From Gammaproteobacteria bacterium (GTDB lineage Bacteria > Pseudomonadota > Gammaproteobacteria > Enterobacterales > Alteromonadaceae): DNA of 9,390 nt. A program made the position numbers and the translations under genes. The stretch spans positions 1 through 9,390 of the forward strand of contig JAIXSW010000348.1 of NCBI GenBank assembly GCA_027484495.1. The letters are read 5' to 3'. Positions 1 through 6,985 of this stretch are shown piece by piece. Position 1 is the stretch's first letter, and each line of letters opens with the position of its first letter. The notes under the pieces are model-generated. The model was not told where the DNA came from and ran no database searches. It saw nothing but the letters and a program-made list of their open reading frames with translations.

Positions 1-1173
1 CGTGAACTGGCCGCGCAGGTCAGTGAACAAGTGGCAAAATACAGCCAACACCTGCAGCCAAAACTGAAACATCTGGTGGTGTTTGGTGGTGTGTCCATCA
101 ACCCACAAATGCAGGCATTGCGTGGCGGTGTTGATATTCTGACCGCAACCCCAGGTCGTTTGTTAGATTTGATTGGCCAGAACGCCCTGAAAATCAATCA
201 GGTGCAAACGCTGGTGCTGGATGAAGCTGACCGCATGCTGGACATGGGCTTTATCCACGACATCAAGAAAATTTTGGCGTTACTGCCGAAGCAGCGGCAA
301 AACCTGCTGTTTTCTGCCACCTTCTCTGATGACATTAAACAGTTCACCAATAAACTGTTGCACAATCCGATGTCCATCAGTGTGGCGCCGCAAAACAGCA
401 CCGCAGAAAAAGTTGAACAGCAGGTGTATCAGGTCGCCAAAGGCCAGAAATCCGCCACGCTGATCCAGCTGATCGCTAAGAATGACTGGAAACAAGTGCT
501 GGTGTTTATGGCGACCAAACATGAAGCCAACCGCCTGACCGACAAGTTAAATGAAGCCGGCATCAGTGCCGCGGCTATTCACGGTAATAAGAGCCAGAAT
601 GCCCGCACCGCAGCCCTCGCCGGTTTTAAATCCAATGAGATCCGTGTGTTGGTTGCCTCTGATGTGGCCGCGCGTGGCATCGACATCGCCCAGCTGCCGT
701 ACGTGGTGAACTTCACGCTGCCACGCAGCCCAGCTGATTATGTCCACCGTATTGGCCGTACCGGTCGTGCCGGTATGACCGGTCTGGCGGTGTCACTGGT
801 GTATCCGGATGAAGTCAGCCAGCTGAAACAGGTAGAAAAGCTGATTGGCATGAAGATCCCACAAGGCAGCATCACTATTGATCCGTCTTTGCAACTGAAT
901 GATAAAGAACTGACTCAACGTCCGCCACGCCCACCACGTCCACAGCCAAAAGGTCCGGCTGGTGAACGGGCTGCGCCTCGGCAAGGTGCTCCACGTCCGG
1001 CGCGTAAACCTGCGGCCGCCAATGGCGCCGATGGCAATACAGCACCACGCTCTGGTGGTCGTCCAGGTCAGCCACAAGGTCAACGTAAACCACAAGGCGC
1101 AGGCCAGAACAGCCCACGTCCGCAGCAAAACCGGCCAGCACCGGCGCGTAAACCGCAAGGTACGTCTGCTTAA
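1..1173 (+). CDS. rhlE: ATP-dependent DEAD-box RNA helicase, RhlE type (5' end missing)
   Basis: Cytoplasmic ATP-dependent RNA helicase that remodels structured RNA; RhlE proteins act in ribosome maturation and RNA decay. The reading frame is open from base 1, so the true start and the Q motif and Walker A (motif I) lie outside the window. In the visible 390 residues the helicase motifs run in order: motif Ia RELAAQV (1-7), TPGRLLDL, DEAD (74-77) followed by RMLDMGF, SAT (105-107), motif V ASDVAARGID, and motif VI HRIGRTGR (249-256). After about residue 300 the protein becomes a Pro/Arg/Gln/Gly-rich, low-complexity, positively charged tail. This is typical of RhlE and probably a disordered RNA-binding extension. 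The RMLDMGF context and the basic tail favour RhlE over SrmB, DbpA or CsdA, but the missing N-terminus leaves some room. The next gene begins 6 bp after the stop, suggesting co-transcription with an rRNA modification enzyme. Confidence 0.93.
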   Translation, partial: RELAAQVSEQVAKYSQHLQPKLKHLVVFGGVSINPQMQALRGGVDILTATPGRLLDLIGQNALKINQVQTLVLDEADRMLDMGFIHDIKKILALLPKQRQNLLFSATFSDDIKQFTNKLLHNPMSISVAPQNSTAEKVEQQVYQVAKGQKSATLIQLIAKNDWKQVLVFMATKHEANRLTDKLNEAGISAAAIHGNKSQNARTAALAGFKSNEIRVLVASDVAARGIDIAQLPYVVNFTLPRSPADYVHRIGRTGRAGMTGLAVSLVYPDEVSQLKQVEKLIGMKIPQGSITIDPSLQLNDKELTQRPPRPPRPQPKGPAGERAAPRQGAPRPARKPAAANGADGNTAPRSGGRPGQPQGQRKPQGAGQNSPRPQQNRPAPARKPQGTSA

Positions 1174-1179
1174 TCCGGC

Positions 1180-1905
1180 ATGAAAAACCAGCAGCCGCGC
1201 CAGCGTTTATGGCAACGCCTGACCGAAGCCGGCATCCCACCGGCTTCGCAACAGGCGCTGCTCGACGCCAGCCGGTTGAGTCTGGTCCCTGCCGCCTCTG
1301 CACCACTCAAACTGTCCCACTGGCTGCCAAATGACAGCCAGTTATTGCTCGATGCCTTGCCTTTACCCGCCGTGCCACCACGCCAATATTGGGCCTATCA
1401 CAAACCTGTGGGCGTCGACTGCAATGTCCGGGCATCAGATCCACACAGCATCGCCACAATATTGCAGCACCTGCCTGCGGGCGTGTTCGCCATAGGCCGG
1501 CTCGATAAAGACAGCTGTGGTTTGTTATTACTCAGCAATGACGGCACTTTTGCACAGCGCTTATTGCACCCGGCGCAGCAGCATCAGAAAACCTATCAGG
1601 TCCAGGTCGACAAAGCGGTCAGCAATACGATGTTGCAGCAGTTGCGCGAAGGTCTGCGTTATCAGGCGGGACCGCAGTGGATTGAGGCACGCCCCTGTTT
1701 GGCGGAGCTGCCGGGCCCTGCGCTGCTGCAACTGACCCTGACCGAAGGCAAAAATCGCCAAATTCGTTATATGTGCAAGCAGCTTGGGTTAAAAGTACTG
1801 CAGCTACAGCGCATCAGGATTGGCGCCCTGGCCTTGCCCGATCTTAAAGCCGGTGAACTGCAGGAACTTAATCTACAGCAGGTGGCACTGGCGGCGAGCT
1901 GTTAA
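1180..1905 (+). CDS. rRNA pseudouridine synthase, RsuA/RluF family
   Basis: Predicted to isomerise a specific uridine in rRNA to pseudouridine. The 241-residue protein carries the family motif GRLDKDSCGLLLLSNDG, in which Asp109 is the expected catalytic aspartate. It also has the KPVGV strand motif near residue 70 and a C-terminal NRQIRYMCKQLG block. The wording GRLDKDS, the KTYQVQVDK strand and NRQIR.MC resemble E. coli RluF (23S rRNA) more than RluE, RluB or RsuA, but the target base cannot be assigned from sequence. The first 60 or so residues sit where an S4 RNA-binding domain would be, yet they match S4 only weakly, so the domain may be degenerate. The ATG lies 6 bp after the helicase stop with no clear Shine-Dalgarno sequence, which suggests translational coupling. 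The 3' end overlaps the convergent MFS gene by 38 bp. Confidence 0.9.
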   Translation: MKNQQPRQRLWQRLTEAGIPPASQQALLDASRLSLVPAASAPLKLSHWLPNDSQLLLDALPLPAVPPRQYWAYHKPVGVDCNVRASDPHSIATILQHLPAGVFAIGRLDKDSCGLLLLSNDGTFAQRLLHPAQQHQKTYQVQVDKAVSNTMLQQLREGLRYQAGPQWIEARPCLAELPGPALLQLTLTEGKNRQIRYMCKQLGLKVLQLQRIRIGALALPDLKAGELQELNLQQVALAASC

Positions 1906-3103
1906 CCACAGAATCGATGTGGGCCACAGGCAAGCGAAAGTTGCGCAACATCGCGCAAAGCCACAACGCCACGCCGTAGCCGATTAAAGACCCCAGCACC
2001 ACGCCCATCCAGCCTTGCCATTGCCAGAACCAATGCAGATACAAGCCTCCGGTACTGGCCCCCAGATAATAAAACACCAGATAAAGCGCACTGGCGCTGG
2101 CTTTGGCATGTGTTGCATGCTGATTGACCCAGCTGGTCGCCAGACTATGCGTTAAGAAAAAACCAAAAGCGCTGATAAAAAAACCGACGACTATCCACAG
2201 GATCCCCGGTAACAGCGTACAGAGGGAACCTGCCATCATAATGAGAACCCCAAGCGCCATGCCATGCGGGATCGACATCCGTCGCGCGACTTTGCCCGAA
2301 ATAGCCGAGCCCAAAGTGCCGGTCAGGTAAGTCAGAAACAACAAACCAATCCAGCCGGAACTGAGCGAATAAGGCGGCTCAGCCAGGACAAAGGCTATAT
2401 AAGTATATTGATTCAGATAGATAAAAAAATTAAGCCCGCCGAGCAGAAACGTCAGCAACAACACTTTTTGCCGCAGATGATACCAGTTGTCGCTGAGCGC
2501 CTGGCGTGCCGAAAACTTTTTGCGGACAAAATGCTGCGACACCGGCAGATAACGCCAGAATGCCCACAACAATCCCAGTGACAGCAGGCTCCACAACCAG
2601 AAGACCCATTGCCAGTGACCAAGTTCTGCACTAAAACCTGCCAGAACCCGCCCGGAAATGCCGCCTAAAGAACTGGCACTGATATAGAGGCCAACCGCGG
2701 TGAACAACGCGGGCTTCTCCAGTTCTTCCCCCATGTACGCCACGGCGATGGCTGGTAAGCCGCCAAGAAAAAAACCCTGCAGGGCGCGGCCCCATAAAAG
2801 TGCGCTAAAGGATTCGACCTGCGTTAGCAACAGGGTACTGCAGGTCATGCCAATCAGACTGAAACCGAGCAAGGCTCGCCGGCCAATCGCATCGGACACT
2901 GCACTGTAAAACAGCAGTGACAAACCAAGCGTCAGCGTACCGATAGCATAACTCCAACTGGCCTGCAGCGGCGTCAGCACAAACAACCGGCTCAGTTCTG
3001 GCAGCAGTGGCTGTAACGCGTGCAGATTGGCAAAGACCACGACAGCAGCAAAGCTCAGGACTCCGGTGATTTGCCGGTACTGCCGGCTGCCTTTGCCATA
3101 CAT
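1868..3103 (-). CDS. MFS transporter, YnfM-like drug/sugar efflux family
   Basis: Inner-membrane major facilitator superfamily protein of 411 residues with about 12 hydrophobic segments, the usual length for a 12-TM proton-driven exporter. The loop between TM2 and TM3 has the MFS motif A as YSAVSDAIGRR (66-76). TM4 contains RALQGFFLGG (106-115), and TM5 a Gly/Ser-rich stretch (GLYISASSLGGISGR, 138-152) like the antiporter motif. From memory the closest E. coli relative is YnfM, sharing GLYIS.(N/S)S(I/L)GG(M/I)SGR and the SLYL.YYLG(S/A)S block near the C-terminus; YnfM has been linked to small-molecule efflux. The substrate is unknown. The start is supported by GGAG 9 nt upstream of the ATG. 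It is transcribed divergently from the DUF885 gene. Its last residues (SSPPVPPAVD) are encoded opposite the end of the pseudouridine synthase gene. Confidence 0.87.
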   Translation of the reverse strand: MYGKGSRQYRQITGVLSFAAVVVFANLHALQPLLPELSRLFVLTPLQASWSYAIGTLTLGLSLLFYSAVSDAIGRRALLGFSLIGMTCSTLLLTQVESFSALLWGRALQGFFLGGLPAIAVAYMGEELEKPALFTAVGLYISASSLGGISGRVLAGFSAELGHWQWVFWLWSLLSLGLLWAFWRYLPVSQHFVRKKFSARQALSDNWYHLRQKVLLLTFLLGGLNFFIYLNQYTYIAFVLAEPPYSLSSGWIGLLFLTYLTGTLGSAISGKVARRMSIPHGMALGVLIMMAGSLCTLLPGILWIVVGFFISAFGFFLTHSLATSWVNQHATHAKASASALYLVFYYLGASTGGLYLHWFWQWQGWMGVVLGSLIGYGVALWLCAMLRNFRLPVAHIDSVVNSSPPVPPAVD

Positions 3104-3112
3104 CTGTAAATA

Positions 3113-3116
3113 CTCC
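3113..3116 (-). promoter_or_regulatory. Ribosome binding site of the MFS gene
   Basis: On the minus strand this reads GGAG, 9 nt before the ATG at 3103-3101. It supports that ATG as the start of the MFS transporter. Confidence 0.7.
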
Positions 3117-3125
3117 GTCGCAGAT

Positions 3126-3155
3126 CCGGTCAGACTGTGGTGTTACAGTGGCCGG
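3126..3155. promoter_or_regulatory. Imperfect inverted repeat between divergent genes (possible operator)
   Basis: In the gap between the MFS and DUF885 genes, CCGG (3126-3129) and ACTGT (3134-3138) are mirrored by ACAGT (3145-3149) and CCGG (3152-3155), with a 6-nt centre and a 2-nt asymmetry between the half-sites. It lies 23 bp before the MFS start, so it could be an operator for a regulator of the exporter or a hairpin in its leader. It matches no named operator, and a chance occurrence is possible. No promoter with good -35 and -10 elements was seen in the rest of this 122-bp gap; TATCAT at about 3182-3187 is the best isolated -10-like hexamer on the plus strand. Confidence 0.3.
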
Positions 3156-3213
3156 TCTTGCTGATGTTGCGATGAAAAGGTGTATCATAACGACTTTTGC
3201 ATAATTGATCTCT

Positions 3214-3217
3214 GAGG
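3214..3217 (+). promoter_or_regulatory. Ribosome binding site of the DUF885 lipoprotein gene
   Basis: GAGG, within TGAGGA, sits 8 nt before the ATG at 3226. This fixes the start there rather than at the in-frame TTG at 3205, which would lie upstream of the ribosome binding site and place seven acidic or neutral residues before the lipoprotein signal. Confidence 0.8.
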
Positions 3218-3225
3218 ACTTTTTG

Positions 3226-5106
3226 ATGCGTTTATCTTTACTCACCGTCGCGATTGCCGCCGGATTACTCAGCGCTTGCCAGCCTGCGGCCGACAGCAGT
3301 ACCAGCCAGCCGCAACCCGTCGCAGCCACGCCAGCCGTCAAAACCGCCAGTCCTTATGCAGCCGATTATTATCAGGCGGCAACGCAAGCCTTGTTTCAGG
3401 CGCGTCCACTCAGTGCTTCAGCGTACAGTTTGTCGGAAAGTCAGGTTGGCAAGGCCTTTGCCGGTGAGATGGAGTTTTATAACAGCAGTGCGGAAAATGC
3501 CCTGCGTGAAAGCATGGCTGTGAATGCCAAAGCACTGAGTGCTCTGCCACTGCCAGAATTAGCTGCCAACGCCATCAGCCAGCAAGTCATGGCCAATATT
3601 CTGGCTTTTTACGCCGGCGACCCGCGTTTTCCGCAAGGTTACATCGATATCTGGATGGGGCATTCACCATTTATTATTAATCAAATCAATGGCCCAACCA
3701 TTGATATGCCGGGCGCCTTGTTAAATTCGCACCCAGTGAAGAACGCCGCCGACGCGCAAAACTATCTGCAACGGCTGGAACAATTTGGCCCGGCCTTGCG
3801 TTCAGTCAGCGATAAATTCTCCACAGACCAAAAATCTGGCTGGTTGCCACCTCGCGTGCTGCTGGATAAATCGAGCAAAATTCTCAGCACTTATGCCCAA
3901 ACGGATGCAAAAGCCCATGCGCTGTATCAGGATTTCGAGAAAAAACTCAATGCAACCACCGACATAGACGCCGCCAGCAAAACCCAATATCTGAGCCGGG
4001 CCGCCGAACTGATCAGCACTGTGGTCGCACCGGCCTATCAGCAGTTACATGATGAGGTGAAAGCTGCACTGCCTTCGTCGCGTGCCGAAGCTGGCATTTG
4101 GGCACAACCGAACGGCAGTGATTTTTATGCCTATTCAGTGCGCCAGTTAGGTGACACAGCGTTGACGCCGGAACAAATCCACCAGGTGGGTCTGGACGAA
4201 GTGGCTCGTATCAGTAAAGCCATGGACAAAATTCTTAAAGCCAACGGTTACAACGAAGGCAGTGTTGGCGATCGGATGGCGGCCTTAAATGAAGAACCAC
4301 GCTTTTTATATGAAGATTCAGATGCCGGCCGCGCCCAGCTGCTGGCGGATTTAAACGGCTACATCAAGGAAATGGATGGCCGCATCAGCGAACAGTTTAA
4401 AACCCGCCCGCCCTATGCAGTCGAAGTACGCCGCATTCCGGTTGAAGTGCAGGACAGCGCTGCTGGTGGTCAGTACACTTCGCCGGCCATCGACGGCAGC
4501 AAACCTGGCATCTATTGGATCAATCTGGCCGACATGAAAGCCAACGCCAAATTTGATTTAAAAACGCTGACTTACCATGAAGCCAATCCTGGCCATCACT
4601 GGCAGATCGCGTTGAATCTGGCACAGGAGCAATTGCCTTTGCTGCAGCGTATCGCACCATACAATGCGTATGCGGAAGGTTGGGGCTTATATTCCGAGCT
4701 GGTTGCAGCAGAAATGGGCATGTACAAAAATGATCCGTTCGGCGATTTAGGCCGGCTGAAGGCTGAACTGTTCCGCTCAGTACGGCTGGTCGTCGATACC
4801 GGCCTGCACGCGAAAAAATGGACCCGCGAGCAAGCGATCCAATATATGGCCGACACCACCGGTACCGCGTCCTCCGATGTGATCAGCGAAATTGAACGCT
4901 ATATGGCTTGGCCGGGTCAGGCGCTCGGTTACAAACTTGGCATGTTAAAGCTGGTCGAGTTGCGGGAAAAAGCCCGTCAGGCGCTGGGCGATAAGTTTGA
5001 CATCCGGGCCTTCCATGACATGGTGCTGCTCGGCGGTGCGATGCCGATGCTCATCCTGGAACAACAAACTGATCAGTGGATCCAGCAGCAGCTCCAGCAG
5101 CAGTAA
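3226..5106 (+). CDS. DUF885 family putative zinc metallopeptidase, lipoprotein
   Basis: A 626-residue protein of the DUF885 family, a group with a metallopeptidase-like signature but no settled substrate. The N-terminus is a lipoprotein signal: basic MR, a hydrophobic stretch, then the lipobox LSAC with Cys18 as the lipidated residue. Gln at +2 rather than Asp suggests sorting to the outer membrane. A Ser/Thr/Pro/Gln-rich linker follows to about residue 45. The family signature is HEANPGHH (451-458), followed by EGWGLYSE (484-491). The histidines and Glu484 are plausible zinc ligands and Glu452 a plausible general base, by analogy with gluzincins. The family is usually about 550-620 residues, so this copy looks complete. 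The C-terminus is glutamine-rich. A likely role is peptide breakdown at the envelope, but that is inferred. It is divergent from the MFS gene and followed 65 bp later by a small membrane protein. Confidence 0.9.
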   Translation: MRLSLLTVAIAAGLLSACQPAADSSTSQPQPVAATPAVKTASPYAADYYQAATQALFQARPLSASAYSLSESQVGKAFAGEMEFYNSSAENALRESMAVNAKALSALPLPELAANAISQQVMANILAFYAGDPRFPQGYIDIWMGHSPFIINQINGPTIDMPGALLNSHPVKNAADAQNYLQRLEQFGPALRSVSDKFSTDQKSGWLPPRVLLDKSSKILSTYAQTDAKAHALYQDFEKKLNATTDIDAASKTQYLSRAAELISTVVAPAYQQLHDEVKAALPSSRAEAGIWAQPNGSDFYAYSVRQLGDTALTPEQIHQVGLDEVARISKAMDKILKANGYNEGSVGDRMAALNEEPRFLYEDSDAGRAQLLADLNGYIKEMDGRISEQFKTRPPYAVEVRRIPVEVQDSAAGGQYTSPAIDGSKPGIYWINLADMKANAKFDLKTLTYHEANPGHHWQIALNLAQEQLPLLQRIAPYNAYAEGWGLYSELVAAEMGMYKNDPFGDLGRLKAELFRSVRLVVDTGLHAKKWTREQAIQYMADTTGTASSDVISEIERYMAWPGQALGYKLGMLKLVELREKARQALGDKFDIRAFHDMVLLGGAMPMLILEQQTDQWIQQQLQQQ

Positions 5107-5114
5107 TAGGCTTG

Positions 5115-5143
5115 ACCAGCCTGTATTTTTACCGCAGGCTGGT
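5115..5143 (+). terminator. Perfect 9-bp inverted repeat, weak terminator or leader hairpin
   Basis: ACCAGCCTG (5115-5123) and CAGGCTGGT (5135-5143) are perfect complements around an 11-nt loop, starting 8 bp after the DUF885 stop. The downstream sequence (TGGTATTTCAT) has only a poor T-tract, so termination would be partial at best. It lies just before the ribosome binding site of the next gene. It could lower read-through into that gene, protect the 3' end of the lipoprotein mRNA, or do both. Confidence 0.55.
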
Positions 5144-5159
5144 TGGTATTTCATCACAC

Positions 5160-5163
5160 AGGA
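5160..5163 (+). promoter_or_regulatory. Ribosome binding site of the small membrane protein gene
   Basis: AGGA lies 8 nt upstream of the ATG at 5172. It supports that start over the longer frame opening with GTG at 5076, which would run inside the DUF885 coding sequence and across the inverted repeat. Confidence 0.7.
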
Positions 5164-5171
5164 CGGCCGTA

Positions 5172-5570
5172 ATGCACGCAACACAACAGGAATGGCTGCA
5201 ATTGCAGCAAAGTTATGATCAGATGGAGAAACATGCGTTGTGGCTGCGGCTGCTGTGCCTGAGCCTGTGGCTGGCTCTCGTTGAAAATGAAAGCAGTGTC
5301 GTGCTGCAGGCTGGTCTGATTGGTTTTTGCTGGCTGAACGAAGCCCTGTGGAAAGCACAGCAAGACCGCGCCGGCACGCGGTTACTGGCATTAGAAGCGG
5401 CGCTGCGCGAAGGTAAGGATATTGCTTGCCAGTGGCAAACCAGTTGGCAGGCGGAGCGGCCGGGCGTCGGCGGTTTGATTGGCAGCTACCTGCAAGCGGC
5501 ACTGAAACCCACGGTTGCAGTCAGCTATCTGATCCTGGCCGGCGCCAGTCTGTATCGTTATCTGTTTTAA
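5172..5570 (+). CDS. Small membrane protein of unknown function
   Basis: I do not recognise a named family. The 132-residue protein begins with a polar, Gln-rich, probably helical segment (1-20). It then has two adjacent hydrophobic stretches at about 22-37 and 43-60, a charged amphipathic helix (61-95, rich in Lys, Arg, Glu and Gln), and a C-terminal hydrophobic segment at about 113-131 ending RYLF. This suggests an inner-membrane protein with three segments and a central cytoplasmic helix. The layout (paired TMs, then WLNEALW, a basic helix and a final TM) resembles uncharacterised small membrane proteins I recall from other gammaproteobacteria; that resemblance is unverified. The gene has a good ribosome binding site, follows the DUF885 lipoprotein gene on the same strand, and ends just before a strong terminator. 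It may be co-transcribed with the lipoprotein by read-through. Confidence 0.75.
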   Translation: MHATQQEWLQLQQSYDQMEKHALWLRLLCLSLWLALVENESSVVLQAGLIGFCWLNEALWKAQQDRAGTRLLALEAALREGKDIACQWQTSWQAERPGVGGLIGSYLQAALKPTVAVSYLILAGASLYRYLF

Positions 5571-5590
5571 CCGCATTTCCCGATGGTAAA

Positions 5591-5618
5591 ACAAAGCCTG
5601 AACAGGTTCAGGCTTTGT
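5591..5618. terminator. Bidirectional intrinsic terminator between convergent genes
   Basis: ACAAAGCCTGAA (5591-5602) and TTCAGGCTTTGT (5607-5618) form a perfect 12-bp stem with a 4-nt loop. On the minus strand the stem is followed by a T-rich run (TTTGTTTTACC), a good terminator for paeA; on the plus strand the following sequence is moderately T-rich (CTTCTGCTTTGATTTT). It serves the small membrane protein gene and paeA, which converge here. The stem includes the last codons and stop of paeA. Confidence 0.85.
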
Positions 5619-6906
5619 CTTCTGCTTTGATTTTGGTCACCAGTAACTGGTCGATTTTATAGCTATCGATATCTACCACTTCAAATTTGTAGCCACAGTA
5701 ATTGACCGCATCGGTACGTTTTGGAATTTTGCGCAGCATATACATCATAAAACCGGCAATAGTTTCGTAGTTTTGCTGATCTGGGAAGGCGTCAATTTCC
5801 AAGGCCCGCATTACGTCATCCAGCGGCGTTAAGCCTTCGACCAACCACGAATCATCATCCCGTTTAACGATTTGCTCTTCTTCCGAATGCACTAATTCGC
5901 CCATCACGATGCTCATCACATCTTTGAGGGTGATCATGCCAACCACCATCGCGTATTCGTTCAGGATCACGGCAAAATCAACACCACTACTTTTGAAATG
6001 CTCCAGCACTTCATACAACGACAAGGTGTCCGGAATAATCAACGGCGTATGGAGCATGCCCGGATGCGTGATCGAAATCGGCAGACCGTTTAACACCTGC
6101 ACCAGCAGTTCGCGCGATTCAATGTATCCGACCACCCTGTCCAGACTGGTGTCGCAAACCAAAAACCGCGCATGGGGCGAATCCAGCAATTTTTTGCGGA
6201 TACTGTCCTCGGCTTCACCCAGAATAAAATAGACCAGACTTTCGCGCGGGGTCATCGCCGACGTGACTGTACGCTGGTCCATATCAAACACGTTTTCCAG
6301 CAGCTTATGTTCCTGCTGCTGCAGCACACCAGCTTCGGCGCCTTCATCCATCATCGAAATGATATCTTCCGGCGTAATTTGGTCTTTGCGGTGGATCGGC
6401 ACATTAAACAACCGAAACACCAGATTCGCGACGCTGTTGAACAAAAACACCAGTGGTTTCAGCACTACCAGCAGCGCCAGGATTGGCCGCACCACGACCA
6501 GAGCAACCTGCTCAGGCGCCAACATGGCGAGGCGCTTCGGCATCAAATCGGCAAATAAAATAAACAACGTTGTCACCAACAATACCGACAAACCAAAGCT
6601 GATATTTTCCAGCCAGACACCGTTATAGGTGTCGCGCAATAAATCGGCAATATAAGGGGTAAAAGCTGCCTCACCGAGGATACCGCCGAGGATCGCCACA
6701 GCGTTGAGGCCAATCTGCACGATAGTGAAAAAATTACCGGGATGCTGTTGTAATTCAAGGACTTTGCTGGCGCGCGCTTCACCTTCTGCCACTAACTGGC
6801 GCAAGCGCAACTTGCGGGCCGCTGCCAGCGCAATTTCGGACATGGAAAAAAATGCGCTGATGGTGATCAGCAATACGATGATGAAGATATGTTCAAATAG
6901 CGACAT
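5608..6906 (-). CDS. paeA: PaeA/YtfL-type CNNM-CBS-CorC inner-membrane protein (putative polyamine exporter)
   Basis: A 432-residue inner-membrane protein clearly similar along its length to E. coli YtfL, renamed PaeA for its role in tolerance to cadaverine and putrescine, probably by export. Domains in order: a CNNM transmembrane domain (about 1-190) with AFFSMSEIALAA, FFTIVQIGLNAVAILGG and ILFADLMPKR; a pair of CBS domains (about 200-335) opening with MTPRES; and a C-terminal CorC/HlyC domain (about 345-425) with SWLVEG, NYETIAGFMM and FEVVDID. These blocks match YtfL nearly word for word, which separates it from CorC and from YoaE or YegH. I chose the ATG at 6906 because AAGG lies 7 nt upstream and the protein then starts directly at the first membrane helix, as in E. 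coli. In-frame ATGs at 6957 and 6996 would add a non-hydrophobic leader. Annotation pipelines often call such proteins 'hemolysin family', which is misleading. Confidence 0.92.
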   Translation of the reverse strand: MSLFEHIFIIVLLITISAFFSMSEIALAAARKLRLRQLVAEGEARASKVLELQQHPGNFFTIVQIGLNAVAILGGILGEAAFTPYIADLLRDTYNGVWLENISFGLSVLLVTTLFILFADLMPKRLAMLAPEQVALVVVRPILALLVVLKPLVFLFNSVANLVFRLFNVPIHRKDQITPEDIISMMDEGAEAGVLQQQEHKLLENVFDMDQRTVTSAMTPRESLVYFILGEAEDSIRKKLLDSPHARFLVCDTSLDRVVGYIESRELLVQVLNGLPISITHPGMLHTPLIIPDTLSLYEVLEHFKSSGVDFAVILNEYAMVVGMITLKDVMSIVMGELVHSEEEQIVKRDDDSWLVEGLTPLDDVMRALEIDAFPDQQNYETIAGFMMYMLRKIPKRTDAVNYCGYKFEVVDIDSYKIDQLLVTKIKAEDKA

Positions 6907-6951
6907 AGATCTGCCTTTTACGGTTACCGCCCGCAGCGTAGCAGGCTTGTC

Positions 6952-6985
6952 TGACATTGGTATGACGTTTGCCATCCCAATGTCA
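6952..6985 (-). promoter_or_regulatory. Inverted repeat in the paeA leader
   Basis: TGACATTGG (6952-6960) and CCAATGTCA (6977-6985) are perfect 9-bp complements around a 16-nt centre, and the centre can form a further 4-bp stem (one G-U pair) closing a GCAAA loop. On the minus strand the arm nearer the gene ends 45 nt before the paeA ATG, downstream of the predicted promoter. It is therefore either a leader RNA hairpin or a binding site for a regulator. A weaker stem follows at 6929-6946 (6 bp with one G-U pair and a 6-nt loop). It resembles no riboswitch class I know. Confidence 0.45.

Noticed and set aside
793..1306. Two overlapping open frames on the minus strand, up to 143 codons, opposite the rhlE tail and the start of the synthase gene
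   Set aside because: They lie opposite well-supported genes, have no ribosome binding site or recognisable domain, and come from the GC-rich, low-complexity composition of the rhlE tail.
2805..3341. Minus-strand open frame of 178 codons across the MFS start and the divergent gap
   Set aside because: It overlaps the MFS start and the DUF885 signal peptide in the wrong frame, and its protein has no membrane or domain pattern.
4945..5502. Minus-strand open frame of 185 codons opposite the DUF885 end and the small membrane protein gene
   Set aside because: It is the complement of two plus-strand genes with good starts and motifs. The translated sequence is compositionally odd and has no recognisable feature.
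6172..6628. Plus-strand open frames of 121-128 codons opposite paeA
   Set aside because: They are antisense shadows of a gene with full-length similarity to YtfL/PaeA and lack a start context.
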